DNA of 64,000 nucleotides from Dehalococcoidia bacterium (GCA_020850615.1 JADZEI010000038.1:62001-126000); one strand, 5' to 3'. Positions 1 through 8,891 are shown, counted from the first letter of the stretch. Notes: generated by a model not told the origin, from the sequence alone. Translations and numbers: made by a program.

Positions 1-135
1 CCCGACGCTGGTGTCGACCTTCAGGATGTGGACGGCGTCGCGCTCGGTCTGCTCGGAACAGGCGACCAGCAGCCCCAGGCTCACGAGGAGGAGCCCGAAG
101 GCGACACGTATTCGCCGGGCGAACAAGAGGTCCAT
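1..135 (-). CDS. N-terminus of a lipoprotein, possibly NfeD/ClpP-class protease
   Basis: The reading frame starts at the ATG at 135 and runs off the left edge, so only 45 residues are visible. They show a basic N-terminus, a hydrophobic stretch and a lipobox-like LLVAC, which predicts a lipoprotein signal. The following residues (VHILKVDTSVG) resemble the start of the membrane-bound serine protease domain of NfeD-type proteins, but the fragment is too short to be sure. A TATACT hexamer (147 to 142, minus strand) ends 6 nt before the ATG and no Shine-Dalgarno is visible, so the mRNA may be leaderless. Confidence 0.5.
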   Translation of the reverse strand, partial: MDLLFARRIRVAFGLLLVSLGLLVACSEQTERDAVHILKVDTSVG

Positions 136-199
136 CAACCCAGTATACGTTCGCGGGGATGTGTCCCGATGGGCGGCGGCGGCTGAACCAAGCGGAGGG

Positions 200-478
200 A
201 TGGGATATCGTTCAGACGTGACCTTCGACGAGATCTGCGAACTGACCGCCGCGCGCAAGCGGGAGATGCCCGAAGGGTCGTCCACGGCCGAGCTCTTTCG
301 CGGCGGCCCCCACGCCATCGGCAAGAAGCTCGTCGAAGAGGCCGCCGAGAGCTGGATGGCGGCGCGCTACGAGACGCCGGACGCGCTCGCGGGCGAGCTC
401 GCGCAGGTGCTCTACTACGTGGCCTGCATGATGGCCGAGAAGGGCCTGCGGCCCGAAGATGTGTATCGCACGCTATGA
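200..478 (+). CDS. hisE: Phosphoribosyl-ATP pyrophosphatase HisE
   Basis: HisE hydrolyses phosphoribosyl-ATP to phosphoribosyl-AMP, the second step of histidine synthesis, in the cytoplasm. The 92-residue product has the all-alpha MazG-like signature: RKREMPEGSSTAELF near residue 20, the acidic EEAAES helix and a C-terminal LGLRPEDVY-like region. The length fits a stand-alone HisE. The start is uncertain: the ATG at 200 has GGAGG only one base upstream, and an in-frame GTG at 218 is an alternative that loses six residues. The stop overlaps hisG by ATGA, so translation is probably coupled. Confidence 0.88.
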   Translation: MGYRSDVTFDEICELTAARKREMPEGSSTAELFRGGPHAIGKKLVEEAAESWMAARYETPDALAGELAQVLYYVACMMAEKGLRPEDVYRTL

Positions 479-1317
479 TCAAAGTCGCTCTCCCGAATAA
501 GGGCGTCCTCTTCGAACCGACGCTCGACCTGCTTTCGTCCTGTGGCTACCGGGCTGCCCGCGTGGGCGGCGCGCTTTCCGTGTTCGACCACGAAAACGAC
601 GTCGAGTTCTACTTCCTCCGGCCGGGCGACATCCCGCTCTACGTCTCGAACGGCATCCTCGATGCCGGGATCACGGGCAAGGACTTCGTCGCGGAGAAGG
701 GCCAGGACCCGTCGCTGCTGCTGGACCTGAACTACGGGCATTCGCGGCTCTGCGCGGCGGTGCCGGTGGATTCGAAGGTGACCACGCTGGATGACGTGGC
801 GTCGCTCCGGATCGCGACTTCGCTGCCCACCATCGTGCGCGGCTACTTCCAGGGCCGGGAGATGGCGCTGGTGGAGCTCGAAGGCGCGGTCGAGATCTCG
901 GTCCAGCTCGGCATCGCCGAGGCGGTGATCGACGTCGTCGACACGGGGCGGACGCTCACCGAGGCGGGCCTCCGGGTCATCGGCGAACCGCTCTTCCGTT
1001 CGAACGCGGCGCTGTACGCGAACCGGGGCCATGAGGAATCGGCCCAGGTGCTGACGATGCGCACGCGGATGGAGGGCAAGCTCGTCGCGCAGGAGTACCG
1101 GATGGTGGAGTACGACGTGCCGGCGGCGACGCTGGCGACGGCGTGCGCGATTACGCCGGGGATCGAGTCGCCGACGGTTTCGCCGCTGCGCACGGAGGGG
1201 TGGTATTCGGTGAAGGCGATGGTGCGAAAGCGCGAGGCGCACCGCATCATGGATGAACTGTCGCGCATCGGCTGCAAGGGCATCCTGCTGACGAGCATCG
1301 AGAGCGCGCGGATATAG
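475..1317 (+). CDS. hisG: ATP phosphoribosyltransferase HisG
   Basis: HisG condenses ATP and PRPP in the first and feedback-regulated step of histidine synthesis. The 280-residue product starts MIKVALPNKG, with catalytic domain features DAGITGKDFV and the phosphate-binding segment VDVVDTGRTL near residue 155. It ends in a 70-80-residue regulatory domain, so this is the long form that does not need HisZ. It overlaps hisE by 4 bp. The next gene begins 33 bp downstream, making this the head of a hisE-hisG-(unknown)-hisD-hisC operon. Confidence 0.93.
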   Translation: MIKVALPNKGVLFEPTLDLLSSCGYRAARVGGALSVFDHENDVEFYFLRPGDIPLYVSNGILDAGITGKDFVAEKGQDPSLLLDLNYGHSRLCAAVPVDSKVTTLDDVASLRIATSLPTIVRGYFQGREMALVELEGAVEISVQLGIAEAVIDVVDTGRTLTEAGLRVIGEPLFRSNAALYANRGHEESAQVLTMRTRMEGKLVAQEYRMVEYDVPAATLATACAITPGIESPTVSPLRTEGWYSVKAMVRKREAHRIMDELSRIGCKGILLTSIESARI

Positions 1318-1350
1318 TTCCGCCCCAGGACACACGCGGAGGACCCCCAC

Positions 1351-2109
1351 ATGCCGCCGATCACGCTCCACATGGTGCTCGCCCGGAACATCGCCCGGGA
1401 CCTGGGCATGCCGCAGCTGCCCCAGAACGACGGGCACTACCTGCTCGGCGCGACGACGCCGGACATCCGCGTGCTCACCCGGCAGGACCGCCAGAGCACG
1501 CACTACTTCGACCTCAACGGGCCGGACCACCAGGACTCGGTGGCGATGTTCCTCGCGGAGCACGGGCACCTGGCGGCGCCGGAGAACCTGAACGACCCGA
1601 CGCGGGCCTGGGCCTGCGGCTACATCAGCCACCTGGTGATGGACGAGCAGTACATCACCGGCATCTTCCGGCGGTTCTTCGCGGACGAGGACGCGCTCGG
1701 CGGGAAGATGCGCGCGGGCGTGATGGACCGGCTGCTCCAGTTCGACCTCGACCGCGTGTACGGGAACGACGTGGAGCTCACCCGCGAGGTGTGCGACGCG
1801 CTCGCCTGCACGGTGGCGGACATCGAATCCGGGTTCATCGACCACGAGACGATGGAGAAGTGGCGGAAGGTCTCGCTCGACGTGATGTCGAAGGACATGG
1901 ACTGGGACCGGATGCGTAGCATGATCTTCAACCACCTGCGCTTCAGCGGGCTCAAAGAAGGGGAGACGATGACGTCGTTCCTCGACTCGCTCCCGGAACT
2001 GCTCGATGAGACAATCGCGCACATCACGAGCGCCGAGGTGGACGGATTCGTCCAGCGCTCTTCGGAAGCCGCCGCCAAGGCGATCGAGAGGTACCTGGGA
2101 TGCGGATAA
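1351..2109 (+). CDS. Zinc-dependent phospholipase C-like protein
   Basis: This 252-residue cytoplasmic protein resembles the zinc-dependent phospholipase C family (PF00882): N-terminal TLHMVLARNIARDLG, then HYLLGATTPDIR and a later THYFDLNGPDHQ, which supply His and Asp residues typical of the metal site. No signal peptide is visible, so secretion is unlikely and the substrate is unknown. An AGGA-type ribosome-binding site precedes the ATG. It lies inside the his operon and its stop overlaps hisD by 10 bp, so it is co-transcribed with histidine genes, although no histidine-pathway role is known for the family. The family call is from motif memory. Confidence 0.7.
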   Translation: MPPITLHMVLARNIARDLGMPQLPQNDGHYLLGATTPDIRVLTRQDRQSTHYFDLNGPDHQDSVAMFLAEHGHLAAPENLNDPTRAWACGYISHLVMDEQYITGIFRRFFADEDALGGKMRAGVMDRLLQFDLDRVYGNDVELTREVCDALACTVADIESGFIDHETMEKWRKVSLDVMSKDMDWDRMRSMIFNHLRFSGLKEGETMTSFLDSLPELLDETIAHITSAEVDGFVQRSSEAAAKAIERYLGCG

Positions 2110-3425
2110 TCCGCAGCGCTGAAGAAGGCCGCCGCACGCTCCTGACCCGCCGCCCGCTGGAGGGCGATGACCTGCCGATGGAGATGCGCGAGACGATCTT
2201 CCGCGCCTTCGGCCAGGAGCTCAGCCCCGACGAGGTGGTACGGCGTGTCATCCGCGATGTGCGCGAAGACGGCGACAACGCGGTCAACTACTACAACAGC
2301 AAGTTCGACGGCGCGCAGACCACGGACCTGCGGGTGACGGGCGACGAGATCCGGGCGGCGTACGACGCGATCCCGGGCGACGTTGTCGAGGCGCTGCGCT
2401 TCGCCGCCGAACGGGTGCGTACGTACCACGAGCAGCAGCTCCGCAGCGCGCGCATGGACTTCAACCTGAACGGCCTCGGGCAGGTGACGCGGGCCATCGA
2501 GAAGGTGACGGTGTACGTGCCGGGCACGCGGGCGCCCCTGCCGAGCACGGTGCTCATGTGCGCCATCCCGGCGCGCGTGGCGGGCGTCGAGCAGCTCTAC
2601 CTCACGAGCCCGGTCCTGCCGGATGGCACCGTGCCGCCGGTGAAGCTGGTCGCGGCCGACATCGCCGGGGTGGACGGCGTGTTCAAGGCGGGCGGCGCCC
2701 AGGGCGTGGCCGCAGCCGCGTATGGCACCGAGACTGTCCCGAAGGTGGACAAGATCTGCGGGCCCGGCGGGCTCTTCGTCACCATCGCCAAGAAGCAGGT
2801 GTTCGGCGATGTCGGCATCGACGCGATCTACGGCCCGACCGAGACGATCGTCATCGCCGACGAGAGCGCGGACCCCGAGCTCGTCGCCGCGGACCTGCTG
2901 GCGCAGGCCGAGCACGACGCGCTCGCGAGCCCGATCCTGCTCACGCCGTCGCACTACCTCGCGGACGAGGTGAACGCAGCCGTCGAACGGCAGCTGCGGA
3001 CGATGGAGCGGGCGAAGATCGCGCGGGCGTCGCTGGAGAACCGCGGCGGCTGCATCCTGACGAACGACATCGACCACGCGATCGAGCTCTCGAACTTCTA
3101 CGCGCCGGAGCACCTCTGCCTCGCGGTGGAGCAGCCGATGGCCTACGCGATGAAGGTGAAGAACGCGGGCGGCCTCTTCCTTGGCGAATCGTCGCCGGAG
3201 GCGCTGGGCGACTACACGGCGGGCCCGAGCCACACGATGCCGACCGGCGGCAGCGCGCGCTGGAGCTCCCCGCTGAGCGTATCGGACTTCCTGAAGACGA
3301 CGGCCGTGGTAAACCTGCCCGGCGACATCGTGGAGGACCTGGCGCGGGCGGCCGCGATTATCGCGCGCGCCGAGGGGCTGGGCGGCCACGCGCACGCCGC
3401 CGAACGCCGCGTCCAGGGCCGCTGA
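2100..3425 (+). CDS. hisD: Histidinol dehydrogenase HisD
   Basis: HisD oxidises L-histidinol to L-histidine in two NAD-dependent steps with a Zn ion. The 441-residue product has the family landmarks VTVYVPGTRAPLPSTVLM (about residue 140), the NAD-binding GGAQGVAAAAYGTE, KICGPG, the GPTETIVIADE segment, the EHDALASP motif with the metal-ligand region, and C-terminal GPSHTMPTGG. The ATG lies inside the end of the phospholipase-like gene, and the TGA overlaps the hisC start by one base (TGATG). Confidence 0.95.
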   Translation: MRIIRSAEEGRRTLLTRRPLEGDDLPMEMRETIFRAFGQELSPDEVVRRVIRDVREDGDNAVNYYNSKFDGAQTTDLRVTGDEIRAAYDAIPGDVVEALRFAAERVRTYHEQQLRSARMDFNLNGLGQVTRAIEKVTVYVPGTRAPLPSTVLMCAIPARVAGVEQLYLTSPVLPDGTVPPVKLVAADIAGVDGVFKAGGAQGVAAAAYGTETVPKVDKICGPGGLFVTIAKKQVFGDVGIDAIYGPTETIVIADESADPELVAADLLAQAEHDALASPILLTPSHYLADEVNAAVERQLRTMERAKIARASLENRGGCILTNDIDHAIELSNFYAPEHLCLAVEQPMAYAMKVKNAGGLFLGESSPEALGDYTAGPSHTMPTGGSARWSSPLSVSDFLKTTAVVNLPGDIVEDLARAAAIIARAEGLGGHAHAAERRVQGR

Positions 3426-4507
3426 TGGGCGGCCGGGACGTCCGCCGCTACTTCCGCGCGGACTTCGACGACCTCGAGGAATACGTTCCGGTCAAGCCGC
3501 TCGACGTGCTGGCGGCGGAGATTGGCGTGCCCGTGGGCGAGCTGGTCAAGCTCGACGCGAACGAGAACCTCTACGGGCCGATCCCGGAGATCCGGGAGGC
3601 CGTGGCGAACGCTGACCTGCACATCTACCCCGACCCTGGGCAGACGGCCCTGCGCGCGGCCATCGCGGAGTACGTGGGCTGCGCTCCGGAGCAGGTGGTC
3701 GCGGGGTCCGGCGCCGACGACCTGCTCGACGTGCTCATCCGCGTGACGATGCCGGCGGCGGTGGTCAACGCGCCGCCGACGTTCGGGATGTACGGCTTCC
3801 TCGCGAAGCTGAGCCGGGCCCGGGTGATCGATGTCCCCCGCCGCGCGGACTTCGGGATCGACGTGCACGGCGTGGAGCACGCGGTCGCGGAGGGCGCGCA
3901 GCTCCTCTTTCTCACGTCGCCGAACAACCCGACGGGGAACGCGCTGAGCAGTGCCGAGCTCGAGGCGCTGTGCGAGCTCGATGCGCTGGTCGTGGTCGAC
4001 GAGGCCTACATCGAGTTCGGCGGCGAATCGGCGGTTCCGCGCATCGCGGAGTATCCGAACCTGGTAATCCTGCGCACGTTCAGCAAGTGGGCCGGGCTCG
4101 CGGGGCTCCGCGTGGGCTACAGCATCAGCCACCCGGACCTGGCGGCGGCGATGATGGCGATCAAGCAACCGTACAACGTCAACGTCGCGGGCGACGTGGC
4201 CGCGCGCACCGCACTCGCGCACCGCGCCGAGATCTTCGAGACGGTGCGCTGCATGGTGGCCGAGCGGGACCGGATGGCGGGCCTGGTTGGCGGGCTGGGT
4301 TGGCTGAAGCCGCTGCCGTCGTGCGCGAACTTCGTCCTTTTCGAAGTGCACGGGCGCCCGGCAGCGGACGTGGCCGCCGGGCTGCGGCGGCAGGGCGTGC
4401 TAGTGCGGTACTACAGCCGGTCCGAGCTGGCGAACTACATCCGCATCAGCGCGGGCCGGCCGGAGGACACGGACAGGCTCATGGCCGCGTTGCGGGCGCT
4501 GGGGTAG
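3425..4507 (+). CDS. hisC: Histidinol-phosphate aminotransferase HisC
   Basis: HisC is a PLP enzyme of fold type I that converts imidazole-acetol phosphate to histidinol phosphate. The 360-residue product shows KLDANENLYGP near the N-terminus, SPNNPTGN, the VVVDEAYIEF strand and the PLP-lysine motif FSKWAGLAGLRVGY. It ends at 4507 and closes the his operon; the next gene is convergent. The ATG at 3425 overlaps the hisD stop, and only downstream sequence matches the family, so this start is preferred over the longer open frame. Confidence 0.94.
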   Translation: MGGRDVRRYFRADFDDLEEYVPVKPLDVLAAEIGVPVGELVKLDANENLYGPIPEIREAVANADLHIYPDPGQTALRAAIAEYVGCAPEQVVAGSGADDLLDVLIRVTMPAAVVNAPPTFGMYGFLAKLSRARVIDVPRRADFGIDVHGVEHAVAEGAQLLFLTSPNNPTGNALSSAELEALCELDALVVVDEAYIEFGGESAVPRIAEYPNLVILRTFSKWAGLAGLRVGYSISHPDLAAAMMAIKQPYNVNVAGDVAARTALAHRAEIFETVRCMVAERDRMAGLVGGLGWLKPLPSCANFVLFEVHGRPAADVAAGLRRQGVLVRYYSRSELANYIRISAGRPEDTDRLMAALRALG

Positions 4508-4516
4508 TTCCCGGCG

Positions 4517-5476
4517 TCAGGCGGTGCAGCCGTTCGCGAGGAGTGCGTCCGCGTCGGCGGAGGTGGCGCCGGGCACCTGCGCCATCTCCGCACCGTAGAG
4601 GTGCCAGCCGAGCTCATCGAATGGCCGGATGTTCGCGCGGCGGGCGTCGTATGTGCCACAGAAGACCGTGGTCGTGCCGTCGTCGAGGGTCGACACCAGT
4701 ACGGCGGGCACGGTCGCGAAGAGCGAGCCGGCGGCGCCGCCCTGCTGCGCGTCGCCGACGTGGATGTCGACATCCGCCGTCTGCTCGAAGCCGGCAGCGA
4801 ACTCGGGGTAGGTCTGGCCGGATGCGGCGCCGGCGCCTTCCCAGTAGCTGAAGGCGGTCGCGAGGTCGCCGGCAGCGATCGCATCCCCGTAGGCGGCGAT
4901 GAGGGTGGCCGGGTCGGTCAGCTCGGACGGGAGCCCGGACGGCGGGGACACCTCTTCGATTTCGGCGGCGGTGATTCGCCAGCCGTCGCCCTCGTCCTGG
5001 ACGGTGTAGACGCCCCGGTACTCGACGACGGCCTGGGTGGATTCACTCACGGTTTCGATGGCGCGCACGACGACCTGGACTTCGCCCGGCGCCGCAACGC
5101 CCGTCACCAGCGGGACAGTGCGCTCGGTCGTGAGGAAGCCTTCGGCGAAGTCGTATGCGGACTGGCCGGATGCGGCGCCGCCGTCGGCCCAGAGCGCGTA
5201 CGCTGCCGCGTAGTCGCCGTCGTTGATGGCGCGGTAGTAGCGCAGGACGACGGCGACCGCCTCCGGCGAGACCTGGCCCGCGGGTGGCGTGGCCGTCTGG
5301 GTGGCGGCCGGCGTCGTTGGCGAGCTGGTTGGCGTCGCCTGGGGTGTCGGTGAGGTCACGGCACTCGCCGTCGGTGTCGGCGAGCTGGCGTCCGTGGGCG
5401 GGTCGTCCGAGCCGCCACAGGCTGCTGCAACGAAACAGAATGCCCCTGCTGGAATCATCCACGTTCGGTGTTTCAT
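4517..5476 (-). CDS. Lipoprotein with two tandem copies of one domain
   Basis: The 319-residue product starts MKHRTWMIP after a good GGAGGAGG site and has a lipobox FVAAAC, followed by a Thr/Ser/Pro-rich linker of about 70 residues. The rest holds two copies of a roughly 110-residue unit, each with a Y-x-A-I-x-x-G-D-x-A-x-A-Y/F start followed by a shared ASGQ element. Both resemble NTF2-like or DUF4878-type folds, but no catalytic residues are evident. It is probably anchored on the outer face of the membrane. The function is unknown. It converges on hisC with a 9-bp gap. Confidence 0.75.
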   Translation of the reverse strand: MKHRTWMIPAGAFCFVAAACGGSDDPPTDASSPTPTASAVTSPTPQATPTSSPTTPAATQTATPPAGQVSPEAVAVVLRYYRAINDGDYAAAYALWADGGAASGQSAYDFAEGFLTTERTVPLVTGVAAPGEVQVVVRAIETVSESTQAVVEYRGVYTVQDEGDGWRITAAEIEEVSPPSGLPSELTDPATLIAAYGDAIAAGDLATAFSYWEGAGAASGQTYPEFAAGFEQTADVDIHVGDAQQGGAAGSLFATVPAVLVSTLDDGTTTVFCGTYDARRANIRPFDELGWHLYGAEMAQVPGATSADADALLANGCTA

Positions 5477-5610
5477 GCGTCCTCCTCCCCGATTCGGGCG
5501 GCGCGGGTTCGCGACCCCTCTTTCATCCTGACGCATGTGGGTATGCCCGTGGTTCCTCGAAGGTAAATACCGTGGGCGGGAGGAGAAGGCCTTTCCATGG
5601 TGCGCCGGGC

Positions 5611-5639
5611 AAAGGAAAAGGGCCCACTACTGTGGGCCC
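5611..5639 (-). terminator. Rho-independent terminator of the sulfite/nitrite reductase gene
   Basis: A perfect 8-bp stem (GGGCCCAC at 5620-5627 pairing with 5632-5639) with a 4-nt loop is followed on the minus strand by CTTTTCCTTT. It begins 29 bp after the stop of the reductase gene. Confidence 0.8.
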
Positions 5640-5668
5640 CGTGGGGTTCGTGCCGTTGGTAGAGCGTG

Positions 5669-7447
5669 CTAGACGGCGCACTCGCCTTCGCCGCGCTGCA
5701 TCTGGTAAAGGTCCAGCTTGCCCCAGTCCATGAACATGCCCTTGTTGTCGTCGGTGAACTCGCCGGGCAGCGTGAGGTCCTCGATGGCGCCTTCCAGCGG
5801 CTTCGGGCCGACGCGGTCGAAGTACTGGTTGAACGTCTCCGTGCCGTTGCGCTGGGCCTGGTAGAGGTTCAGCACGCGCTCGACGGCGTCGGGGGCGCGC
5901 TTGGCCGGGATGCGGACCTTGAGCTGGGTCGCGAGCCGGAACTCGCCATCGTCGTAGCCGCCGGCGACGAACATGTGGTAGGCCGGGAGCTGCGCTTCGC
6001 CGACCTTCATCGTCGCACCGTGGAACCCGATGGTGGCGATGTGGTGCTGGCCGCAGCTGTTCGGGCAGCCGCTCATTTTGATATGGACCTTCTTCGTGAG
6101 GTCGTCTTCGATGTTCATGGACTCGACCTTTGCCTGGATGGCGGCGTTGAGGCCCATGGAGCTGGTGATGCCGAGCTTGCAGCTGTCGGTGCCGGGGCAA
6201 CTGACGACGTCGGTCACGGTGTTCGCGCCGGCATCGGCGAGGCCGAGGTCCCGGAGGCGCTTCCACACCTCGTAGAGGCTCTCGTCGCGCACCCAGCGGA
6301 GGACGATGTTCTGGTGGATTGTGGTGCGGGCGGTGGGCCCGGAGTAGTCGCGCATGACCTGGGCGAGGCCGCGGAGCTGCTCGGGCTTGAGGTCGCCGCG
6401 GGTGACCTTGACCTCGACCGTCGAGAAGCCCTGCTGGCGCTGGCGGCGGACGTTGGCGGTGACGAACTGGGTGAACTCGCGCATGTCGCCGTTCGGCTGG
6501 TCGTACACGGGGCGCTTGGCCGGCGCGGCCGCTTCTTCGTCGAAGATGTAGAGGTACCGGTCGGGGCGGAAGTCCTTGCCCTGGGCCCAATCGCCCTGGA
6601 GCTCTTCGTCGACCATGCGGAGAAACTCGGCGCCGCCCACGCGCTCGACCAGGAACTTGAGGCGGGCCTTGTTCCGGTTCTTCCGGAGCTCGCTCGCCTT
6701 TTCGAAGATGCGGACGACCGCTTCGGAGACCTTGAGGTAGTCGTCGACGCTCACGAAGTCGCGGATGACGAGCGCTTCGCGGGGCATGGTGCTGAGGCCG
6801 CCGGCACCGACGATCTTGAAGCCCTTCACGCCGCCGTGGACGCGGGGGATGAAGCCGAGGTCGTGGAGGCCGGTGATCGCGTTGTCGTCATCCGTGGCGC
6901 TGAAGGCGACCTTGAACTTGCGCGGGAGGAGCTGCGAGAGCGGGTTTCGCAGCCAGTAGCGGGCAAAGGCGCCGGCGTAGGGCGTCGGGTCGAAGAGCTC
7001 GCCCTCCTGGAGCCCGGCCCAGGGGTCGCCGGTCACGTTGCGGACGGTGTTGCCGCAGGCTTCGCGCGTGGACAGGCCAGCCTTGCCGAGGACCCGGAGC
7101 GAATCCGCCGCCTTCGAGAGCGGGATGTGGTGGATCTGGAAGTTCTGGCGGGTGGTGATGTGGGCCTTGCGCAGGGGCGCGAAGCGGTCGGCCACCTCGC
7201 CGAAGGCGTCGAGCTGGTCGGCCGTGACGCCGCCGAAGGGGAGCTTGACGCGGAGCATCTGGACGCCGGGCTGGCGCTGGCCGTAGACGCCCTGCTTCAG
7301 GCGGAAGCCGATAAAGGTCGCCTCGTCGGGCCACTCACCGTTCAGGAAGCGGATGGCCTCCGTCGAGAAGTCCTCGAGCTCCTTTTCGAGCACGGGCAAC
7401 ACGCGGTCGGGCGCGTTCGTGTAGACGATGGTTTCGACGTCGGGCAT
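5669..7447 (-). CDS. Siroheme- and [4Fe-4S]-dependent sulfite/nitrite reductase
   Basis: This enzyme class carries out the six-electron reduction of sulfite to sulfide or of nitrite to ammonia, usually with ferredoxin. The 592-residue product has the duplicated ferredoxin-like and sirohaem domains (TTRQNFQIHHIP near residue 98; TIHQNIVLRW near 376). It also has all four cluster cysteines: C417 and C423 in SCPGTDSCKLG, and C461 and C465 in SGCPNSCGQ. Divergence from cysH across a shared operator strongly favours sulfite as substrate. Nitrite remains possible because nitrate-reductase-like genes occur elsewhere in the window. The C-terminus ends in an unusual Cys-Ala-Val. Confidence 0.9.
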   Translation of the reverse strand: MPDVETIVYTNAPDRVLPVLEKELEDFSTEAIRFLNGEWPDEATFIGFRLKQGVYGQRQPGVQMLRVKLPFGGVTADQLDAFGEVADRFAPLRKAHITTRQNFQIHHIPLSKAADSLRVLGKAGLSTREACGNTVRNVTGDPWAGLQEGELFDPTPYAGAFARYWLRNPLSQLLPRKFKVAFSATDDDNAITGLHDLGFIPRVHGGVKGFKIVGAGGLSTMPREALVIRDFVSVDDYLKVSEAVVRIFEKASELRKNRNKARLKFLVERVGGAEFLRMVDEELQGDWAQGKDFRPDRYLYIFDEEAAAPAKRPVYDQPNGDMREFTQFVTANVRRQRQQGFSTVEVKVTRGDLKPEQLRGLAQVMRDYSGPTARTTIHQNIVLRWVRDESLYEVWKRLRDLGLADAGANTVTDVVSCPGTDSCKLGITSSMGLNAAIQAKVESMNIEDDLTKKVHIKMSGCPNSCGQHHIATIGFHGATMKVGEAQLPAYHMFVAGGYDDGEFRLATQLKVRIPAKRAPDAVERVLNLYQAQRNGTETFNQYFDRVGPKPLEGAIEDLTLPGEFTDDNKGMFMDWGKLDLYQMQRGEGECAV

Positions 7448-7483
7448 GCGGGGCTCCTGGCGGGGGATGACGGCAAACTAGAG

Positions 7484-7536
7484 CGACTTTATCAACAATT
7501 GTCGGTTGCCGGCAACAGCCGTTGTTGATAAAGTCG
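7484..7536. promoter_or_regulatory. Divergent promoter and operator between the reductase gene and cysH
   Basis: Perfect 15-bp inverted arms (CGACTTTATCAACAA at 7484-7498; its complement at 7522-7536) flank a 12-bp inner palindrome, GTTGCCGGCAAC (7505-7516). On the plus strand, TTGCCG (7506-7511) and TAAAGT (7529-7534) are 17 bp apart. On the minus strand, TTGCCG (7515-7510) and TAAAGT (7491-7486) are 18 bp apart. Each -10 box lies inside a dyad arm, so one repressor could silence both transcripts. Its identity cannot be read here; a sulfur-responsive Rrf2- or GntR-type factor is a guess. Confidence 0.65.
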
Positions 7537-7567
7537 AGCAATCCACTCATCTTTCCGGTGTTGACGC

Positions 7568-8266
7568 GTGACTGCTGCCCCGCCTGCCCCCGAAATCGAC
7601 TACGACGCGCTCAACGCGCGGTTCGAACAGGCCGACCCGCGGGAGATCGTCCGCTGGGCGGTCGAGACCTTCGGCGAAGGGCTCTCGGTCGGCGCGAGCT
7701 TCGGCGGCGCGAGCGGGATGGCGATCCTCCACATGGTCGCGCAGCTCAAGCCGGACGTGCACGTCTTCGTCCTCGATACGGATTACCTGTTCGAAGAGAC
7801 GCACGAGAACATGCGCCAGTCAATCCCGGCGCTGGGCCTGCAGAACGTGAACGTCTACAAGTCGAAGCTGACGCACGAAGAGCAGGCGGCGCAGTACGGC
7901 TCGGCGCTCTGGATGCGGGACCCGGACCTCTGCTGCGAGTTGCGCAAGATCGAGCCGAACCGCCGGGCGCTGGAGGGCAAGACCGCCTGGGTGTCCGGCC
8001 TGCGGCGCGACCAGTCCGAGGGGCGCAGGGACACGCCGATCGTCGCGTGGAACCAGAAGTTCGGCGTCGTGAAGCTGAACCCGCTGGCGAACTGGGACGA
8101 GAAGCAGACGTGGGCCTACATCGCGGCGAACAAGATCCCGTACAACGTCATGCTCGACCAGGGCTACGCGAGCATCGGCTGTTACAACTGCACGCTGCCC
8201 GGCGTCCAGGGCCGCGCCGGCCGCTGGGCCGGGTTCGACAAGGAAGAATGCGGGCTCCACACCTGA
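7568..8266 (+). CDS. cysH: Phosphoadenylyl/adenylyl-sulfate reductase CysH, APS type
   Basis: The enzyme reduces activated sulfate to sulfite. The 232-residue product (GTG start) has the adenylyl-sulfate binding fold, the pairs CC (122-123) and CxxC (205-208) that bind a [4Fe-4S] cluster, and the C-terminal nucleophile C228 in EECGLHT. The four cluster cysteines mark the assimilatory APS-reductase subtype rather than the cluster-free PAPS reductase. Despite this, an APS kinase follows, so PAPS may be made for other sulfotransfer. It is the first gene of the plus-strand sulfur operon, under the divergent operator. Confidence 0.92.
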   Translation: MTAAPPAPEIDYDALNARFEQADPREIVRWAVETFGEGLSVGASFGGASGMAILHMVAQLKPDVHVFVLDTDYLFEETHENMRQSIPALGLQNVNVYKSKLTHEEQAAQYGSALWMRDPDLCCELRKIEPNRRALEGKTAWVSGLRRDQSEGRRDTPIVAWNQKFGVVKLNPLANWDEKQTWAYIAANKIPYNVMLDQGYASIGCYNCTLPGVQGRAGRWAGFDKEECGLHT

Positions 8267-8312
8267 GCCCCGACCGACCCGATCCCCCGGAAAGGACCAA
8301 CGCTCCCGCCGT

Positions 8313-8891
8313 ATGACCCACGAAAAGGGCTTTGTCATCTGGTTGACCGGACTCTCCGGCGCTGGCAAGTCGACGCTTACGGACGCGCTTGCCCCGGTCC
8401 TGCGCGAGCGAGGGCTGCGCGTGGAGGTGCTCGACGGCGACGTCGTCCGCGAGAACCTTTCGAAGGGGCTCGGCTTCAGCAAGGAAGACCGGGACACGAA
8501 CATCCTGCGCATCGGGTTTGTGGCGAACCTGCTCGCGCGGAACGGCGTTGCCGTGATCACGGCCGCTATCTCGCCGTATCGGGCGACGCGTGACGCCAAC
8601 CGCCAGCTCATCGAGGCGGATGGCTCGGTGTTCATCGAGACCCATCTCGCGGCGACGCTCGAAGAGTGCGAGGCGCGCGACGTGAAGGGCCTCTATGCGG
8701 AGGCGCGGGCCGGCCGGCGCACCGGCTTCACGGGCATCGACGACCCGTACGAGGCGCCGCTGCGCGCGGAGCTCGTCGTGCCCACGGGAAGCGAGCCGCT
8801 CGATGGCTCGGTCGGGCGGGTAGTGGCGTACCTGGAGTCGCGCGGGCTGCTCCCGGCGCGCGAAATGGCCGCCGCGGGGGCCGTGCGATGA
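8313..8891 (+). CDS. cysC: Adenylylsulfate kinase CysC
   Basis: CysC phosphorylates APS to PAPS using ATP. The 192-residue product has the P-loop GLSGAGKST (residues 12-20), the LDGDVVRENLSKGLGF motif characteristic of APS kinases, and FIETHLAATLEECEARDVKGLY. It is a stand-alone kinase, not fused to CysN. It follows cysH by 46 bp and overlaps cysD through ATGA. Confidence 0.93.
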   Translation: MTHEKGFVIWLTGLSGAGKSTLTDALAPVLRERGLRVEVLDGDVVRENLSKGLGFSKEDRDTNILRIGFVANLLARNGVAVITAAISPYRATRDANRQLIEADGSVFIETHLAATLEECEARDVKGLYAEARAGRRTGFTGIDDPYEAPLRAELVVPTGSEPLDGSVGRVVAYLESRGLLPAREMAAAGAVR

